Shown in pieces: positions 33,692-41,553 of a stretch of DNA of 64,000 bases (position 1 is the first letter of the stretch; every line of letters starts with the position of its first letter). The stretch is from NCBI GenBank assembly GCA_017399405.1, contig JAFQCT010000007.1, positions 1 to 64,000 on the forward strand, given 5' to 3'. Source of the DNA: Clostridia bacterium (GTDB taxonomy: Bacteria > Bacillota > Clostridia > Oscillospirales > Acutalibacteraceae). The notes under the pieces are model-generated. The model did no database searches. It saw only the letters and a program-made list of their open reading frames with translations, and was not told the origin of the DNA. The position numbers and the translations under genes are program-made.

Positions 33692-34876
33692 TTGAAAAAA
33701 ATTTTTGCGTTGATTTTAATTATTATATTTATATTCTCGGGTTGCGAAAATACAACAAATGAAACAACAGAAATAACTCAAAAACCAAATGAAAATATTA
33801 TAGGTGTGTGGATTAACTATAACGAAATTCAAAATCTTATTGACGATTGTGATAATCAATCGCAACTTAATGATAAAATAATTTCAATGCTCAATGAGTT
33901 TACAAAATACAACATAAATACAATTTTTCTTCATTCAAGAGCATTTGACGATTGCTTTTATAATTCAAAACTTTATCCGCCAAGCGAATATTGTGTAAAT
34001 GATAATAATGAATTGAAATTTGATGTCTTGCAATCTTTTATTGATTTAAGTAAAGATTTTAACATTGAAATTCACGCGTGGGTAAACCCTTACAGAATTC
34101 GCAAAGATAATAAAACAGATTTAATCAATAAAAACACTTTAGCAGGTGAATGGTACGCTAAAAATCCCCAAGACCAAAGACTGATAATTACAGATAACAG
34201 CATTTTTTATAACCCTGCATATATTGAAGTTCAAAAATATGTTTTAAGTGGAATTAAAGAGATTTTAGAAAATTATAGTGTTGATGGAATACACATTGAC
34301 GACTATTTTTATCCAACTACAAGCGATACAATTGATACTGAAATATATAATAATTATGTAAAAAATGGTGGTAAGTTGTCACTTGCAGATTTTAGAAGAG
34401 AAAATGTTAATTCGCTCATAACTTCAATATATTCACTTGTTAAATCATATAATCAGGATTTGTGCTTTTCAATCAGCCCGTCAGCTGATATTGATGCCGA
34501 CTATAACTCCCATTATGCAGATGTAAAATTGTGGGCATCGCAAAAAGGATATGCAGATTATATAATTCCGCAAATCTATTTCGGTTTTGACCATGAAACA
34601 ATGCCATTTGAAACCGTACTTAAAGAGTGGCTTAAACTAAAAACCAATCATTGCAAAATCGCAATAGGACTTTCAATTTATAAGTCCGGTAAAATAGATA
34701 ATTATGCAAAGTCAGGCAGTAGCGAATGGCTTGACAATACAAATATACTTCAAAGACAAATATCAATAATTGATAATAATGAAAATCTTAACGGTTATGC
34801 TTATTATTCTTGTGATTACTTCTTAAACGATTTCAATGAAAATCTGCAACAGGAAAAGCTGAATATTATTTCATAG
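33692..34876 (+). CDS. family 10-like glycosylhydrolase lipoprotein (GHL10/DUF187)
   Basis: A 394-residue exported lipoprotein with signal sequence and lipobox FSGC (lipidated Cys near residue 18). The rest is a TIM-barrel-like domain of the GHL10 type, opening with IGVWINYNEI, with HAWVNPYRIRKD in the middle and VDGIHIDDYFYPT as the likely active-site strand. SISPSADID and IIPQIYFGF are also typical. Such proteins are thought to act on wall or exopolysaccharide glycans; the true substrate is unknown. The start is TTG 33692 behind AGGTGAT. It diverges from perR. Confidence 0.87.
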   Translation: MKKIFALILIIIFIFSGCENTTNETTEITQKPNENIIGVWINYNEIQNLIDDCDNQSQLNDKIISMLNEFTKYNINTIFLHSRAFDDCFYNSKLYPPSEYCVNDNNELKFDVLQSFIDLSKDFNIEIHAWVNPYRIRKDNKTDLINKNTLAGEWYAKNPQDQRLIITDNSIFYNPAYIEVQKYVLSGIKEILENYSVDGIHIDDYFYPTTSDTIDTEIYNNYVKNGGKLSLADFRRENVNSLITSIYSLVKSYNQDLCFSISPSADIDADYNSHYADVKLWASQKGYADYIIPQIYFGFDHETMPFETVLKEWLKLKTNHCKIAIGLSIYKSGKIDNYAKSGSSEWLDNTNILQRQISIIDNNENLNGYAYYSCDYFLNDFNENLQQEKLNIIS

Positions 34877-34893
34877 TTGGCAATATATGTATC

Positions 34894-34922
34894 TTGACGA
34901 TTATAGTGATTTTTGGTAAAAT
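34894..34922 (+). promoter_or_regulatory. promoter for the dockerin hydrolase
   Basis: TTGACG (34894-34899), 17-base spacer, TAAAAT (34917-34922), 30 bases before the start codon. Confidence 0.65.
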
Positions 34923-34952
34923 AATCATATAAATTGTCAAGGAAGTGAGAAA

Positions 34953-37010
34953 ATGAAAAACAGTATTTTCAAAAGCATTGTTTCATTAGTTTTAACTATA
35001 TCTATGCTGTTTTCATTTTCATCAATTTTCTTTGTAAATGCAGCCGAAACTAAAACAGGTGTTATTATTACAACTGCAAGGTTAAGAACAGGTCCCGGCA
35101 CTAACCACAGTCAGACTGTTGATAAATATGGTGAAAAAATTGCACTATATAAAGATGATGTTGTTACAATCTTGTCAGAACACGAATCATCAAATAATGA
35201 TATCAATAATCCTATTTGGTATAAGGTTTCAATTAAAAGAAGTGGCACAACATATACAGGCTATGTTTCAGCAAGTCTTGTTATAGTTAATACAAATTCA
35301 GGGGCACTTGAAAATGTGCCTGAAGAATATAAATCATACATTGAAAAACTTCTTGCACTTCATCCTGATTGGAATTTCGTTGTTTACGATACTGGTATTG
35401 AATGGGATAGTCTTTTCACTACCGCTGCTCAATGTGCATTTGGTACAAATGTTGTCCATTCTTCTTATTGGTTGTCATATCGTTCAACTCAATCGGGTGC
35501 GTACAACTGGCGAACTGATGAATGGTATAATCCCGAAAAAGAAACCGGTTGGTATCAGGCAAACGCACAGTTGATTGCTTACTATATGGACCCTCGTAAT
35601 TTCCTTAACGAACAACATATATTTATGTTTGAAGCATTATCTTATGACGAAAAAACACAAACTCTTGATGGCGTTAAAAAGATTTTATCAGGTTCATTTA
35701 TGGATGATACTGAAATAACTAACACAACCGGTGACAAAATCTTGTATGCAGAGGCTTATATCAATGCTGGTCAGATTGCTGATGTTAGTCCTTATCATCT
35801 CGCTTCCCGTACAGTTCAAGAAGTAGGTAAAAACGGTAGTGGCTCAACAAGTGGTACATATAAAGCAAAAGACGGTACTGATTATTCAGGCTATTATAAT
35901 TTCTATAATATAGGTGCTACTGCAAGTTCAGACCCTATAGGTAACGGTTTGAAATATGCAACAGGCTCAACATCTAATAGCACTCAAAAAGAAAGATATT
36001 TGTTACCTTGGAATTCACAATATAAAGCTATTGTTGGCGGTGCAAAGTGGATTGGCTATGGTTATATAAATAATAAACAGGACACTTTGTATTATCAAAA
36101 ATTCAATGTTGTAAATAAGGTGTGGACACATCAGTATATGGCTAATGTTATGGCACCTGCTTCTGAATCGGTAACAATTAAAAATGCATATTCAAACCTT
36201 GGTATTCTTGATAATAGCTTCACATTTTTAATTCCATATTACAGAAATATGCCTACTGAAGCCTGCTCACCACCCATAAAGAGTAATGCAAACCCTAACA
36301 ACTGGCTTTCAACACTTAAAATCGGTAATTATGATATAAATTTTGATGCGGGTAAAACAAGCGGTTATTCATTAGAGGTTGGCGGTGATGTTTCTTCAGT
36401 AAACATCTCGGCAACAACTGTTAATGCAAAAGCAAAAGTTGAGGGTGTAGGTACTGTAGCGTTAAAAGAGGGTAATAACACAATAAATGTTGTTGTTACT
36501 GCTGAAAATGGCGATAAGCGTACTTATACTGTAAATATCACTCGTAACATTGAAAACAAAATACCACTAAAGAGCATTTCATTAAGTAAAACAGAACTTT
36601 CAATGTTTGACGGTGACTCAACAACTCTTAAGGTAAGTTATAATCCATCAACAACTACTGATGATAAGACAGTAACTTGGACATCATCAAACACAAAAGT
36701 TGCTACCGTTTCAAAAGATGGTAAAATTACTGCTATTGGTGCAGGCATAACAACAATTACTGCAAAAGTTGGTAATTGTACTGCAACTTGTAAAGTAACG
36801 GTGTCAAGCAATATCATAAAAGGCGATGTTGATGCCGATAAAGAAGTTACAATTGCTGATGCACTTATGATATTTAAGTATAAATCAGATGAAGTAAGCC
36901 TTTCTTCATCACAACTTAAAGCCGCTGATACTGATGGTAATGGATATGTTGAACTTGCAGATGCTTTAAGAATTTTCAAATTTAAGAGTCAGGAAATTGA
37001 TTCCTTATAA
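34953..37010 (+). CDS. secreted glucosaminidase with SH3, cadherin-like, Big2 and dockerin domains
   Basis: A 685-residue exported multidomain protein. In order: signal peptide (1 to about 30), an SH3b wall-binding domain (about 33-115, TARLRTGPGTNHS), and a glucosaminidase domain of the LytG/LytD type (about 130-430) with a likely catalytic Glu in ASRTVQEVGKNG. Then come a cadherin-like beta domain (about 440-530), a Big2 Ig-like domain (about 540-615, PLKSISLSKTELSMFDGDS) and a C-terminal type I dockerin (about 618-685). The dockerin shows two Ca loops, DVDADKEVTIADAL and DTDGNGYVELADAL. It should cleave peptidoglycan glycan strands; the dockerin would plug it into a cohesin-bearing scaffold, not seen in this window. 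Confidence 0.9.
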   Translation: MKNSIFKSIVSLVLTISMLFSFSSIFFVNAAETKTGVIITTARLRTGPGTNHSQTVDKYGEKIALYKDDVVTILSEHESSNNDINNPIWYKVSIKRSGTTYTGYVSASLVIVNTNSGALENVPEEYKSYIEKLLALHPDWNFVVYDTGIEWDSLFTTAAQCAFGTNVVHSSYWLSYRSTQSGAYNWRTDEWYNPEKETGWYQANAQLIAYYMDPRNFLNEQHIFMFEALSYDEKTQTLDGVKKILSGSFMDDTEITNTTGDKILYAEAYINAGQIADVSPYHLASRTVQEVGKNGSGSTSGTYKAKDGTDYSGYYNFYNIGATASSDPIGNGLKYATGSTSNSTQKERYLLPWNSQYKAIVGGAKWIGYGYINNKQDTLYYQKFNVVNKVWTHQYMANVMAPASESVTIKNAYSNLGILDNSFTFLIPYYRNMPTEACSPPIKSNANPNNWLSTLKIGNYDINFDAGKTSGYSLEVGGDVSSVNISATTVNAKAKVEGVGTVALKEGNNTINVVVTAENGDKRTYTVNITRNIENKIPLKSISLSKTELSMFDGDSTTLKVSYNPSTTTDDKTVTWTSSNTKVATVSKDGKITAIGAGITTITAKVGNCTATCKVTVSSNIIKGDVDADKEVTIADALMIFKYKSDEVSLSSSQLKAADTDGNGYVELADALRIFKFKSQEIDSL

Positions 37011-37013
37011 TAT

Positions 37014-37049
37014 TTAACTACTGATTATATAATCGGCAGTTAATTTTTT
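37014..37049 (+). terminator. terminator after the dockerin hydrolase
   Basis: Bases 37014-37026 pair with 37031-37043 (one mismatch, one G-T pair, loop ATAT), followed by six T. Confidence 0.75.
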
Positions 37050-37069
37050 AACAAAAATGTCAAAATTCG

Positions 37070-37098
37070 TTGACACTTTTCAATATTAGGAGTAAACT
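37070..37098 (+). promoter_or_regulatory. promoter for the aconitase X genes
   Basis: Perfect TTGACA (37070-37075), 17-base spacer, TAAACT (37093-37098). The start codon is 46 bases further on, behind AAAGAGGTG. Confidence 0.7.
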
Positions 37099-37144
37099 TA
37101 TATTGTTAAAAATTTGTTAATCTTATAAAAGAGGTGTTATAACA

Positions 37145-38425
37145 ATGGCAATGCAGTTAACTGCTGAACAGCAGGCAATGCTCAACGGCGAACAAGGCGA
37201 AGTTATGGCTAAGGTTATGAAAACACTTGTTATGTACGGTGAAACTTTCGGTGCAGAAAGAATGGTACCAGTAACAAGTGAAAAAGGTCATCTTGTTACA
37301 AGTTTCGGTCTTAAGATGATGACTCCTGTTTTCGATTTAATGGACCAGTTACTTAATGCTGGTGTTACTTCAAAGCAGAAATTTTCAGTTGACCCTAAAC
37401 CATTTGACCCGGCAGTTCCATCAGATTTCTTAAAGAACTTTGTTTTCAAAAAGTTTATGTATTCAAAGCAAGATTCATATAACGAACAGCTTCGTAAAAT
37501 GGGTCTTCTTGATGATAATGCATATACTTGTGCTTGTTATCTTGATGAAGTAGGCAACACTCCAAAGAAAGGCGACATTCTTTCTTGGGCAGAATCAAGT
37601 GCGGTGGCATACGCAAACTCAGTTATCGGTGCTCGTTGCAACCGTAACTCAGGTCTTATTGAAATGATGGGTTCAATTGCAGGTTTCGTTCCTGATTTTG
37701 GTCTCCTTACAGATGAAGGCAGAAAAGCAACATGGATTATCGAAGTTAAATGTTCAAAGAAACCTGAAGCACAGATTTTAGGTTCTGCTATCGGTATGAA
37801 AGTTATGGAAGATGTTCCATTCGTTAAAGGTATGAACGAATGGCTTGGCAACGAACTTAATGACGATGCTAAAGCATATCTTAAAGATTTCGGTGCTGCT
37901 TGTGCATCTAACGGTGCAGTTGGTCTTTATCATATTGAAGGACTTACACCTGAAGCAGTTGAACTTGGTGACTCTCTTATCGCTGAAAATGCACAGGTTT
38001 ATGTTATTGATGATGCTGAACTTGAAAGAGTTAAGGCATCATACCCGGTTATGTGGAAAAATCCTGATGCAACACCTAAGCTTTGCTTCGTAGGTTGCCC
38101 ACATATGACTATGGCTCAGCTTAAAGAGTGGACAAACAATGTTTACGAAGGTCTTAAAAAGAACGGTAGAAGCAAGGTTTCAGTTCCTACAGTATTTACA
38201 GCTCCTCCTGCAGTTTGTGACGAATTCAAAAAGACAGATTTGTATGCAAAACTTCAATCTACAGGTGTTGTACTCAGTTACATTTGCCCACTTATGTATA
38301 TGAACAACCCACTTGCAAAGAAGATGCCTGTAATCACAAACTCAAATAAACTTCGTACATATACAACTTCTCGTTACTATACAAGCGAAGAAATTCTTGA
38401 CATTATTACAAAGGAGGCAAAATAA
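37145..38425 (+). CDS. aconitase X large (catalytic) subunit
   Basis: A 426-residue protein of the aconitase X family (formerly DUF521), an iron-sulfur or metal-dependent dehydratase. Conserved parts include TSEKGHLVTSFGLKMMTP, GARCNRNSG and the C-terminal VTNSNKLRTYTTSRYY segment (here ITNSNKLRTYT). Cys residues in CYLDE, GARCNRN and CPLMYM are candidate ligands. Characterised bacterial members dehydrate cis-3-hydroxy-L-proline, and archaeal ones mevalonate 5-phosphate; given the MEP genes in this window, the hydroxyproline or a related hydroxy-acid reaction is more likely. It works with the small swivel subunit encoded 1 base downstream. Confidence 0.88.
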   Translation: MAMQLTAEQQAMLNGEQGEVMAKVMKTLVMYGETFGAERMVPVTSEKGHLVTSFGLKMMTPVFDLMDQLLNAGVTSKQKFSVDPKPFDPAVPSDFLKNFVFKKFMYSKQDSYNEQLRKMGLLDDNAYTCACYLDEVGNTPKKGDILSWAESSAVAYANSVIGARCNRNSGLIEMMGSIAGFVPDFGLLTDEGRKATWIIEVKCSKKPEAQILGSAIGMKVMEDVPFVKGMNEWLGNELNDDAKAYLKDFGAACASNGAVGLYHIEGLTPEAVELGDSLIAENAQVYVIDDAELERVKASYPVMWKNPDATPKLCFVGCPHMTMAQLKEWTNNVYEGLKKNGRSKVSVPTVFTAPPAVCDEFKKTDLYAKLQSTGVVLSYICPLMYMNNPLAKKMPVITNSNKLRTYTTSRYYTSEEILDIITKEAK

Positions 38426-38426
38426 A

Positions 38427-38867
38427 ATGAAAACATTCAAAGGTCGTCCAGTAGTTCCGGGTACAGCAACAGCTACTGCTCTTGTTTCACACGGTGGTTT
38501 CAATACACTTGCTTCTTTTCAGGGTGCATTACAGTTTGGCGATAAACAAGCAAAATGTGGTGACCAGAATAATGCTGATATCTATGAAAAACCAATGGTA
38601 GGCACAGCACTTTGCCTTCCACAGACAATCGGTTCAACAACAGGTGGTCTTGTTCTTTATTGTGCAAAGGTTATGGAGCGTTGTCCTGCTTGTATGCTTT
38701 TCTCAGAGCATATCGACTCACTTGCAGCTGCAGGTGCAATTATCGGTTCAGTGTGGACTGATACTCCAATGCCAACAGTTGACTGTCTTGGCGAAGAGTT
38801 CTTGAACACTGTAAAAACAGGTGATAAAATCACAGTTTACGAAGACGGAACAGTAACAGTTGAATAA
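38427..38867 (+). CDS. aconitase X small (swivel) subunit
   Basis: A 146-residue protein of the DUF126 / aconitase X swivel-domain family, with KGRPVVPGTATATALVS at the start and the IGSTTGGLVLY loop in the middle. It should close over the active site of the large subunit to form a heterodimeric (type II) aconitase X. The ATG at 38427 follows AGGAGG located in the end of the large-subunit gene. A terminator lies 7 bases after the stop, so the two genes form a unit without a transporter or proline racemase. Confidence 0.9.
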   Translation: MKTFKGRPVVPGTATATALVSHGGFNTLASFQGALQFGDKQAKCGDQNNADIYEKPMVGTALCLPQTIGSTTGGLVLYCAKVMERCPACMLFSEHIDSLAAAGAIIGSVWTDTPMPTVDCLGEEFLNTVKTGDKITVYEDGTVTVE

Positions 38868-38873
38868 TTAAAA

Positions 38874-38902
38874 TAGGCACCCATTCGGGTGCCTAAATTT
38901 TT
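38874..38902. terminator. terminator after aconitase X genes
   Basis: TAGGCACCC (38874-38882) pairs perfectly with GGGTGCCTA (38887-38895) across ATTC, followed by AAATTTTTT. It may also serve the convergent zinc-ribbon gene. Confidence 0.8.
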
Positions 38903-38919
38903 TGCTTAACAATAAAGAT

Positions 38920-39297
38920 TTAAGGAAGTTTTTTACCACACTTATTGCAGAATTCAAATTCATCTTCAACGGGATTTCCACAGAAAGGACAAAAACTACT
39001 TTCCCTGTTATTAGGAAAAGAATAATCGTAATTATTTCCAAATTTTTCGTTTAATGGGTCCGGTTCTTCGTTTTCGTTAGTAATATCATATTCTGAATAT
39101 CTTTTTTTAGAAGTAGCGTTCTTAAAGTTGTATATAGTTGTAACAATGGCAATTCCTGTCCAAAGCAACCCGAAAACTGCCATAATTAGACTTGCTTGTG
39201 ATGCTAAAAATGTCCAGAGTAGTCCAAAACCAATCATAAATATGCCGATAATACCACTCATAAAAGATGGACCACGACCGCGTTTTATACTTTTCAT
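38920..39297 (-). CDS. membrane protein with C-terminal zinc ribbon
   Basis: A 125-residue protein with two hydrophobic helices near the N-terminus (about residues 13-31 and 33-56), a polar linker rich in Asn, Asp and Glu, and a C-terminal zinc ribbon with two CxxC pairs (FCPFCGN and FCNKCGKK). Such short zinc-ribbon membrane proteins are common in Clostridia, but their role is not known. AAGGAGTG precedes the start, and a good promoter lies further upstream. It is a stand-alone gene. Confidence 0.8.
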   Translation of the reverse strand: MKSIKRGRGPSFMSGIIGIFMIGFGLLWTFLASQASLIMAVFGLLWTGIAIVTTIYNFKNATSKKRYSEYDITNENEEPDPLNEKFGNNYDYSFPNNRESSFCPFCGNPVEDEFEFCNKCGKKLP

Positions 39298-39333
39298 TAA
39301 GAGACACTCCTTTGTTAATTTTATTCTGTATTG

Positions 39334-39362
39334 ATTATATCATGCTTACTTTTATATCGCAA
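39334..39362 (-). promoter_or_regulatory. promoter of the zinc-ribbon gene
   Basis: Minus-strand TTGCGA (39362-39357), 17-base spacer, perfect TATAAT (39339-39334). Confidence 0.6.
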
Positions 39363-39380
39363 TATTTAAGTAAAAAATAC

Positions 39381-39409
39381 TTGATTTTGTTTTAAGTATA
39401 ATATATAAT
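39381..39409 (+). promoter_or_regulatory. tRNA-Ser promoter
   Basis: TTGATT (39381-39386), 17-base spacer, perfect TATAAT (39404-39409), ending 16 bases before the tRNA. Confidence 0.65.
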
Positions 39410-39425
39410 ACATAACTGTTGATAC

Positions 39426-39518
39426 GGAGAGTTGTCCGAGCTGGTCGAAGGAGCACGACTGGAAATCGTGTAAACTGCTAAAACGGTTTCGAGGGTTCGA
39501 ATCCCTTGCTCTCCGCCA
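39426..39518 (+). tRNA. tRNA-Ser (GGA)
   Basis: A 93-base class II tRNA with encoded CCA. The acceptor GGAGAGT pairs with GCTCTCC and the discriminator is G. The anticodon stem CACGA/TCGTG frames the loop with GGA at 39461-39463. A long variable arm (CTGCTAAAACGG region) and T-loop TTCGAAT are present. It reads UCC and UCU serine codons. Confidence 0.97.
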
Positions 39519-39525
39519 AGAAAAT

Positions 39526-39565
39526 AAGGACACCACTAAATAAAATAGTGAGTGTCCTTTAATTT
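39526..39565 (+). terminator. terminator after tRNA-Ser
   Basis: AAGGACAC (39526-39533) pairs with GTGTCCTT (39552-39559), and CACT with AGTG inside it across a single bulge, followed by T-rich sequence. Confidence 0.75.
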
Positions 39566-39582
39566 TAGAATTGGGGTATTTT

Positions 39583-40983
39583 ATGTTCGAGCAAATTATA
39601 AATACTGTAAATGACGCGTTATATAGTTACATTCTTATTATCATTCTTTTGTTGGGTGGATTATATTTCACTTGTCGCACAAAGTTTGTTCAGTTTAGAT
39701 TATTCAAAGAACAGTTCCGTGCAGTTATGGAAAAACCTAAAGATGCAAATGGTGTTTCTTCATTCCAAGCACTTATGGTGTCAACTGCATCTCGTGTAGG
39801 TACAGGTAATATTATCGGTGTTTCAACGGCATTATGCCTTGGCGGTTTTGGTTCAGTATTTTGGATGTGGCTTATTGCAATCGTTGGTAGTGCATCTGCA
39901 TTTATTGAAAGTACACTTGCACAGATTTACAAGAAAAAAGGTCCTGACGGAAGTTATGGTGGACCTGCTTATTATATTGAAAATGCCCTTAAATGCAGAC
40001 CACTTGCCATTGTATTTTCAATTCTTTTAATTGTTACATATGGCTTTGGTTTTAATATGCTTGCTTCATATAACTTGCAGTCAACATTTTCAAGTTATGA
40101 TTTTTATAATAAAGAAACAACTCCTTGGATTATAGGTCTTATTGTTGCTGTGCTTGTTGGCTTTTGTCTTTTCGGTGGTGGCAAGCGTATATTAAAGGTT
40201 ACAAGTACACTTGTTCCATTTATGGGAGTTGCTTATATTCTTATAGCCCTTGTAATTGTATTTATGAATATAGGTCTTTTGCCCGATATTTTCAAAACTA
40301 TCTTTGCTGAAGCATTTGATTTTCAAGCAATATTTGGTGGATTTAGTGGCTCTTGTGTAATGTTTGGTATCAAGCGTGGAATTTTCAGTAATGAGGCTGG
40401 TGTTGGCTCTGCACCAAACGCCTCAGCATCAGCTCAAGTTAACCACCCAGTTAAACAAGGGCTTGTTCAAGTACTTTCAGTGTTCATTGATACCGTTCTT
40501 ATTTGTTCAGCAACCGCATTTATGTGTATGAGTTCAGGCGTTGAGCCAAGTGCAAAACTTTCAGGTGCACCTTATGTTCAGGCTGCTTTAAGTAGTACTC
40601 TTGGTACATTCGGACCAATTTTTATTACAATTGCTATGATTTTATTTGCGTTTACAACACTTGTTGGTAATCTTTTTTATGTAGATAAAGCAATTTTCTT
40701 TATCTACAAGAAAATGCCAAGCAAAACATTTATGAGAATTTATTATGTTATAGCATCTTTAGTAATTTTACTTGGTGCAGGACTTAGTGCTGACTTGCTT
40801 TGGGATATTGCAGATATAACAATGGGTGCAATGACAATTATAAATATGCCTGTAATCCTTTATTTAGGCAAATATGCATATAGAGCATTAAAAGACTATG
40901 AAAAACAGCGTAAAAACGGTGTAGAACCTGTTTTCAAAGCAAAGAACATAGATTTACCACATAAAACTGATTATTGGAACTAA
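39583..40983 (+). CDS. sodium:alanine symporter family transporter (AGCS)
   Basis: A 466-residue polytopic membrane protein with about eleven hydrophobic segments, importing alanine or glycine with sodium. Family features include FQALMVSTASRVGTGNIIGV near residue 70, where the substrate and ion are bound, GPDGSYGGPAYYIE, and RGIFSNEAGVGSAPNASA. The ATG at 39583 is preferred because GGGGT lies just upstream; an in-frame TTG at 39571 would add 4 residues. A terminator-like hairpin follows immediately. Confidence 0.93.
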   Translation: MFEQIINTVNDALYSYILIIILLLGGLYFTCRTKFVQFRLFKEQFRAVMEKPKDANGVSSFQALMVSTASRVGTGNIIGVSTALCLGGFGSVFWMWLIAIVGSASAFIESTLAQIYKKKGPDGSYGGPAYYIENALKCRPLAIVFSILLIVTYGFGFNMLASYNLQSTFSSYDFYNKETTPWIIGLIVAVLVGFCLFGGGKRILKVTSTLVPFMGVAYILIALVIVFMNIGLLPDIFKTIFAEAFDFQAIFGGFSGSCVMFGIKRGIFSNEAGVGSAPNASASAQVNHPVKQGLVQVLSVFIDTVLICSATAFMCMSSGVEPSAKLSGAPYVQAALSSTLGTFGPIFITIAMILFAFTTLVGNLFYVDKAIFFIYKKMPSKTFMRIYYVIASLVILLGAGLSADLLWDIADITMGAMTIINMPVILYLGKYAYRALKDYEKQRKNGVEPVFKAKNIDLPHKTDYWN

Positions 40984-40991
40984 ATAACATT

Positions 40992-41030
40992 AAAATCACC
41001 TTATACATAAACTGTATAGGGTGATTTTTT
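40992..41030 (+). terminator. strong terminator hairpin containing the RBS of the Amidase_6 gene
   Basis: Bases 40992-41007 pair with 41013-41028 in a 16-bp stem with one G-T pair and the loop TAAAC, followed by the rest of a T-run. The 3' arm includes GGGTGAT and the ATG of the next gene is at 41031, directly after the T-run. It can end the symporter transcript and also mask the next RBS. Confidence 0.7.
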
Positions 41031-41516
41031 ATGCGAAGTTTTGAATATAACAGAAACAATGCAGTAGATTATGCAAAAAGATGGGCATTGTCACGAAATC
41101 CAAGATATTATGATTTTCACGGAATAGGAGGGGACTGCACTAATTTCGCATCACAATGTATATATGCAGGTGCAGGAGTAATGAACTACACAAAGGATTA
41201 TGGTTGGTATTATATTTCACCTGATGACCGTGCAGCTGCTTGGTCGGGCGTGGAATATTTATATAGATTTCTTACAACAAATACGAGCGTTGGACCCGTT
41301 GGCAGAAATGCCAATTTAAGCGAGATACAACTTGGTGATGTAATCTTTTTAAGTAACGGACAAAGACTTTATCATACTCTTGTGGTAACGGGATTTGACA
41401 CTGATGGCGAAATACTAATTTGTGCCCACACAAACGATTCATATATGCGTCGACTCGATAGTTACAGATACAACTCATTAAAACCCGTGCATATTGAAAA
41501 AGTGAATACTTGGTAA
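41031..41516 (+). CDS. Amidase_6 family putative cell-wall amidase
   Basis: A 161-residue papain-like domain of the Amidase_6 family. The proposed nucleophile is Cys36 in GGDCTNFASQCIYAGAG, and the His is in LYHTLVVTGF. NPRYYDFHGIGGDCTNF is a strongly recurring family block. No signal peptide is visible, so the protein may act from the cytoplasmic side, in the mother cell or forespore, or be exported otherwise. Related domains occur in sporulation and wall-remodelling proteins of Clostridia. Translation starts directly after a terminator-like hairpin. Confidence 0.87.
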   Translation: MRSFEYNRNNAVDYAKRWALSRNPRYYDFHGIGGDCTNFASQCIYAGAGVMNYTKDYGWYYISPDDRAAAWSGVEYLYRFLTTNTSVGPVGRNANLSEIQLGDVIFLSNGQRLYHTLVVTGFDTDGEILICAHTNDSYMRRLDSYRYNSLKPVHIEKVNTW

Positions 41517-41520
41517 AAGA

Positions 41521-41553
41521 AAAAGGATTGGAGCTATTTCCAATCCTTTTGTA
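41521..41553. terminator. bidirectional terminator
   Basis: AAAAGGATTGGA (41521-41532) pairs perfectly with TCCAATCCTTTT (41539-41550) between the convergent Amidase_6 and CapA-like genes. Confidence 0.85.
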
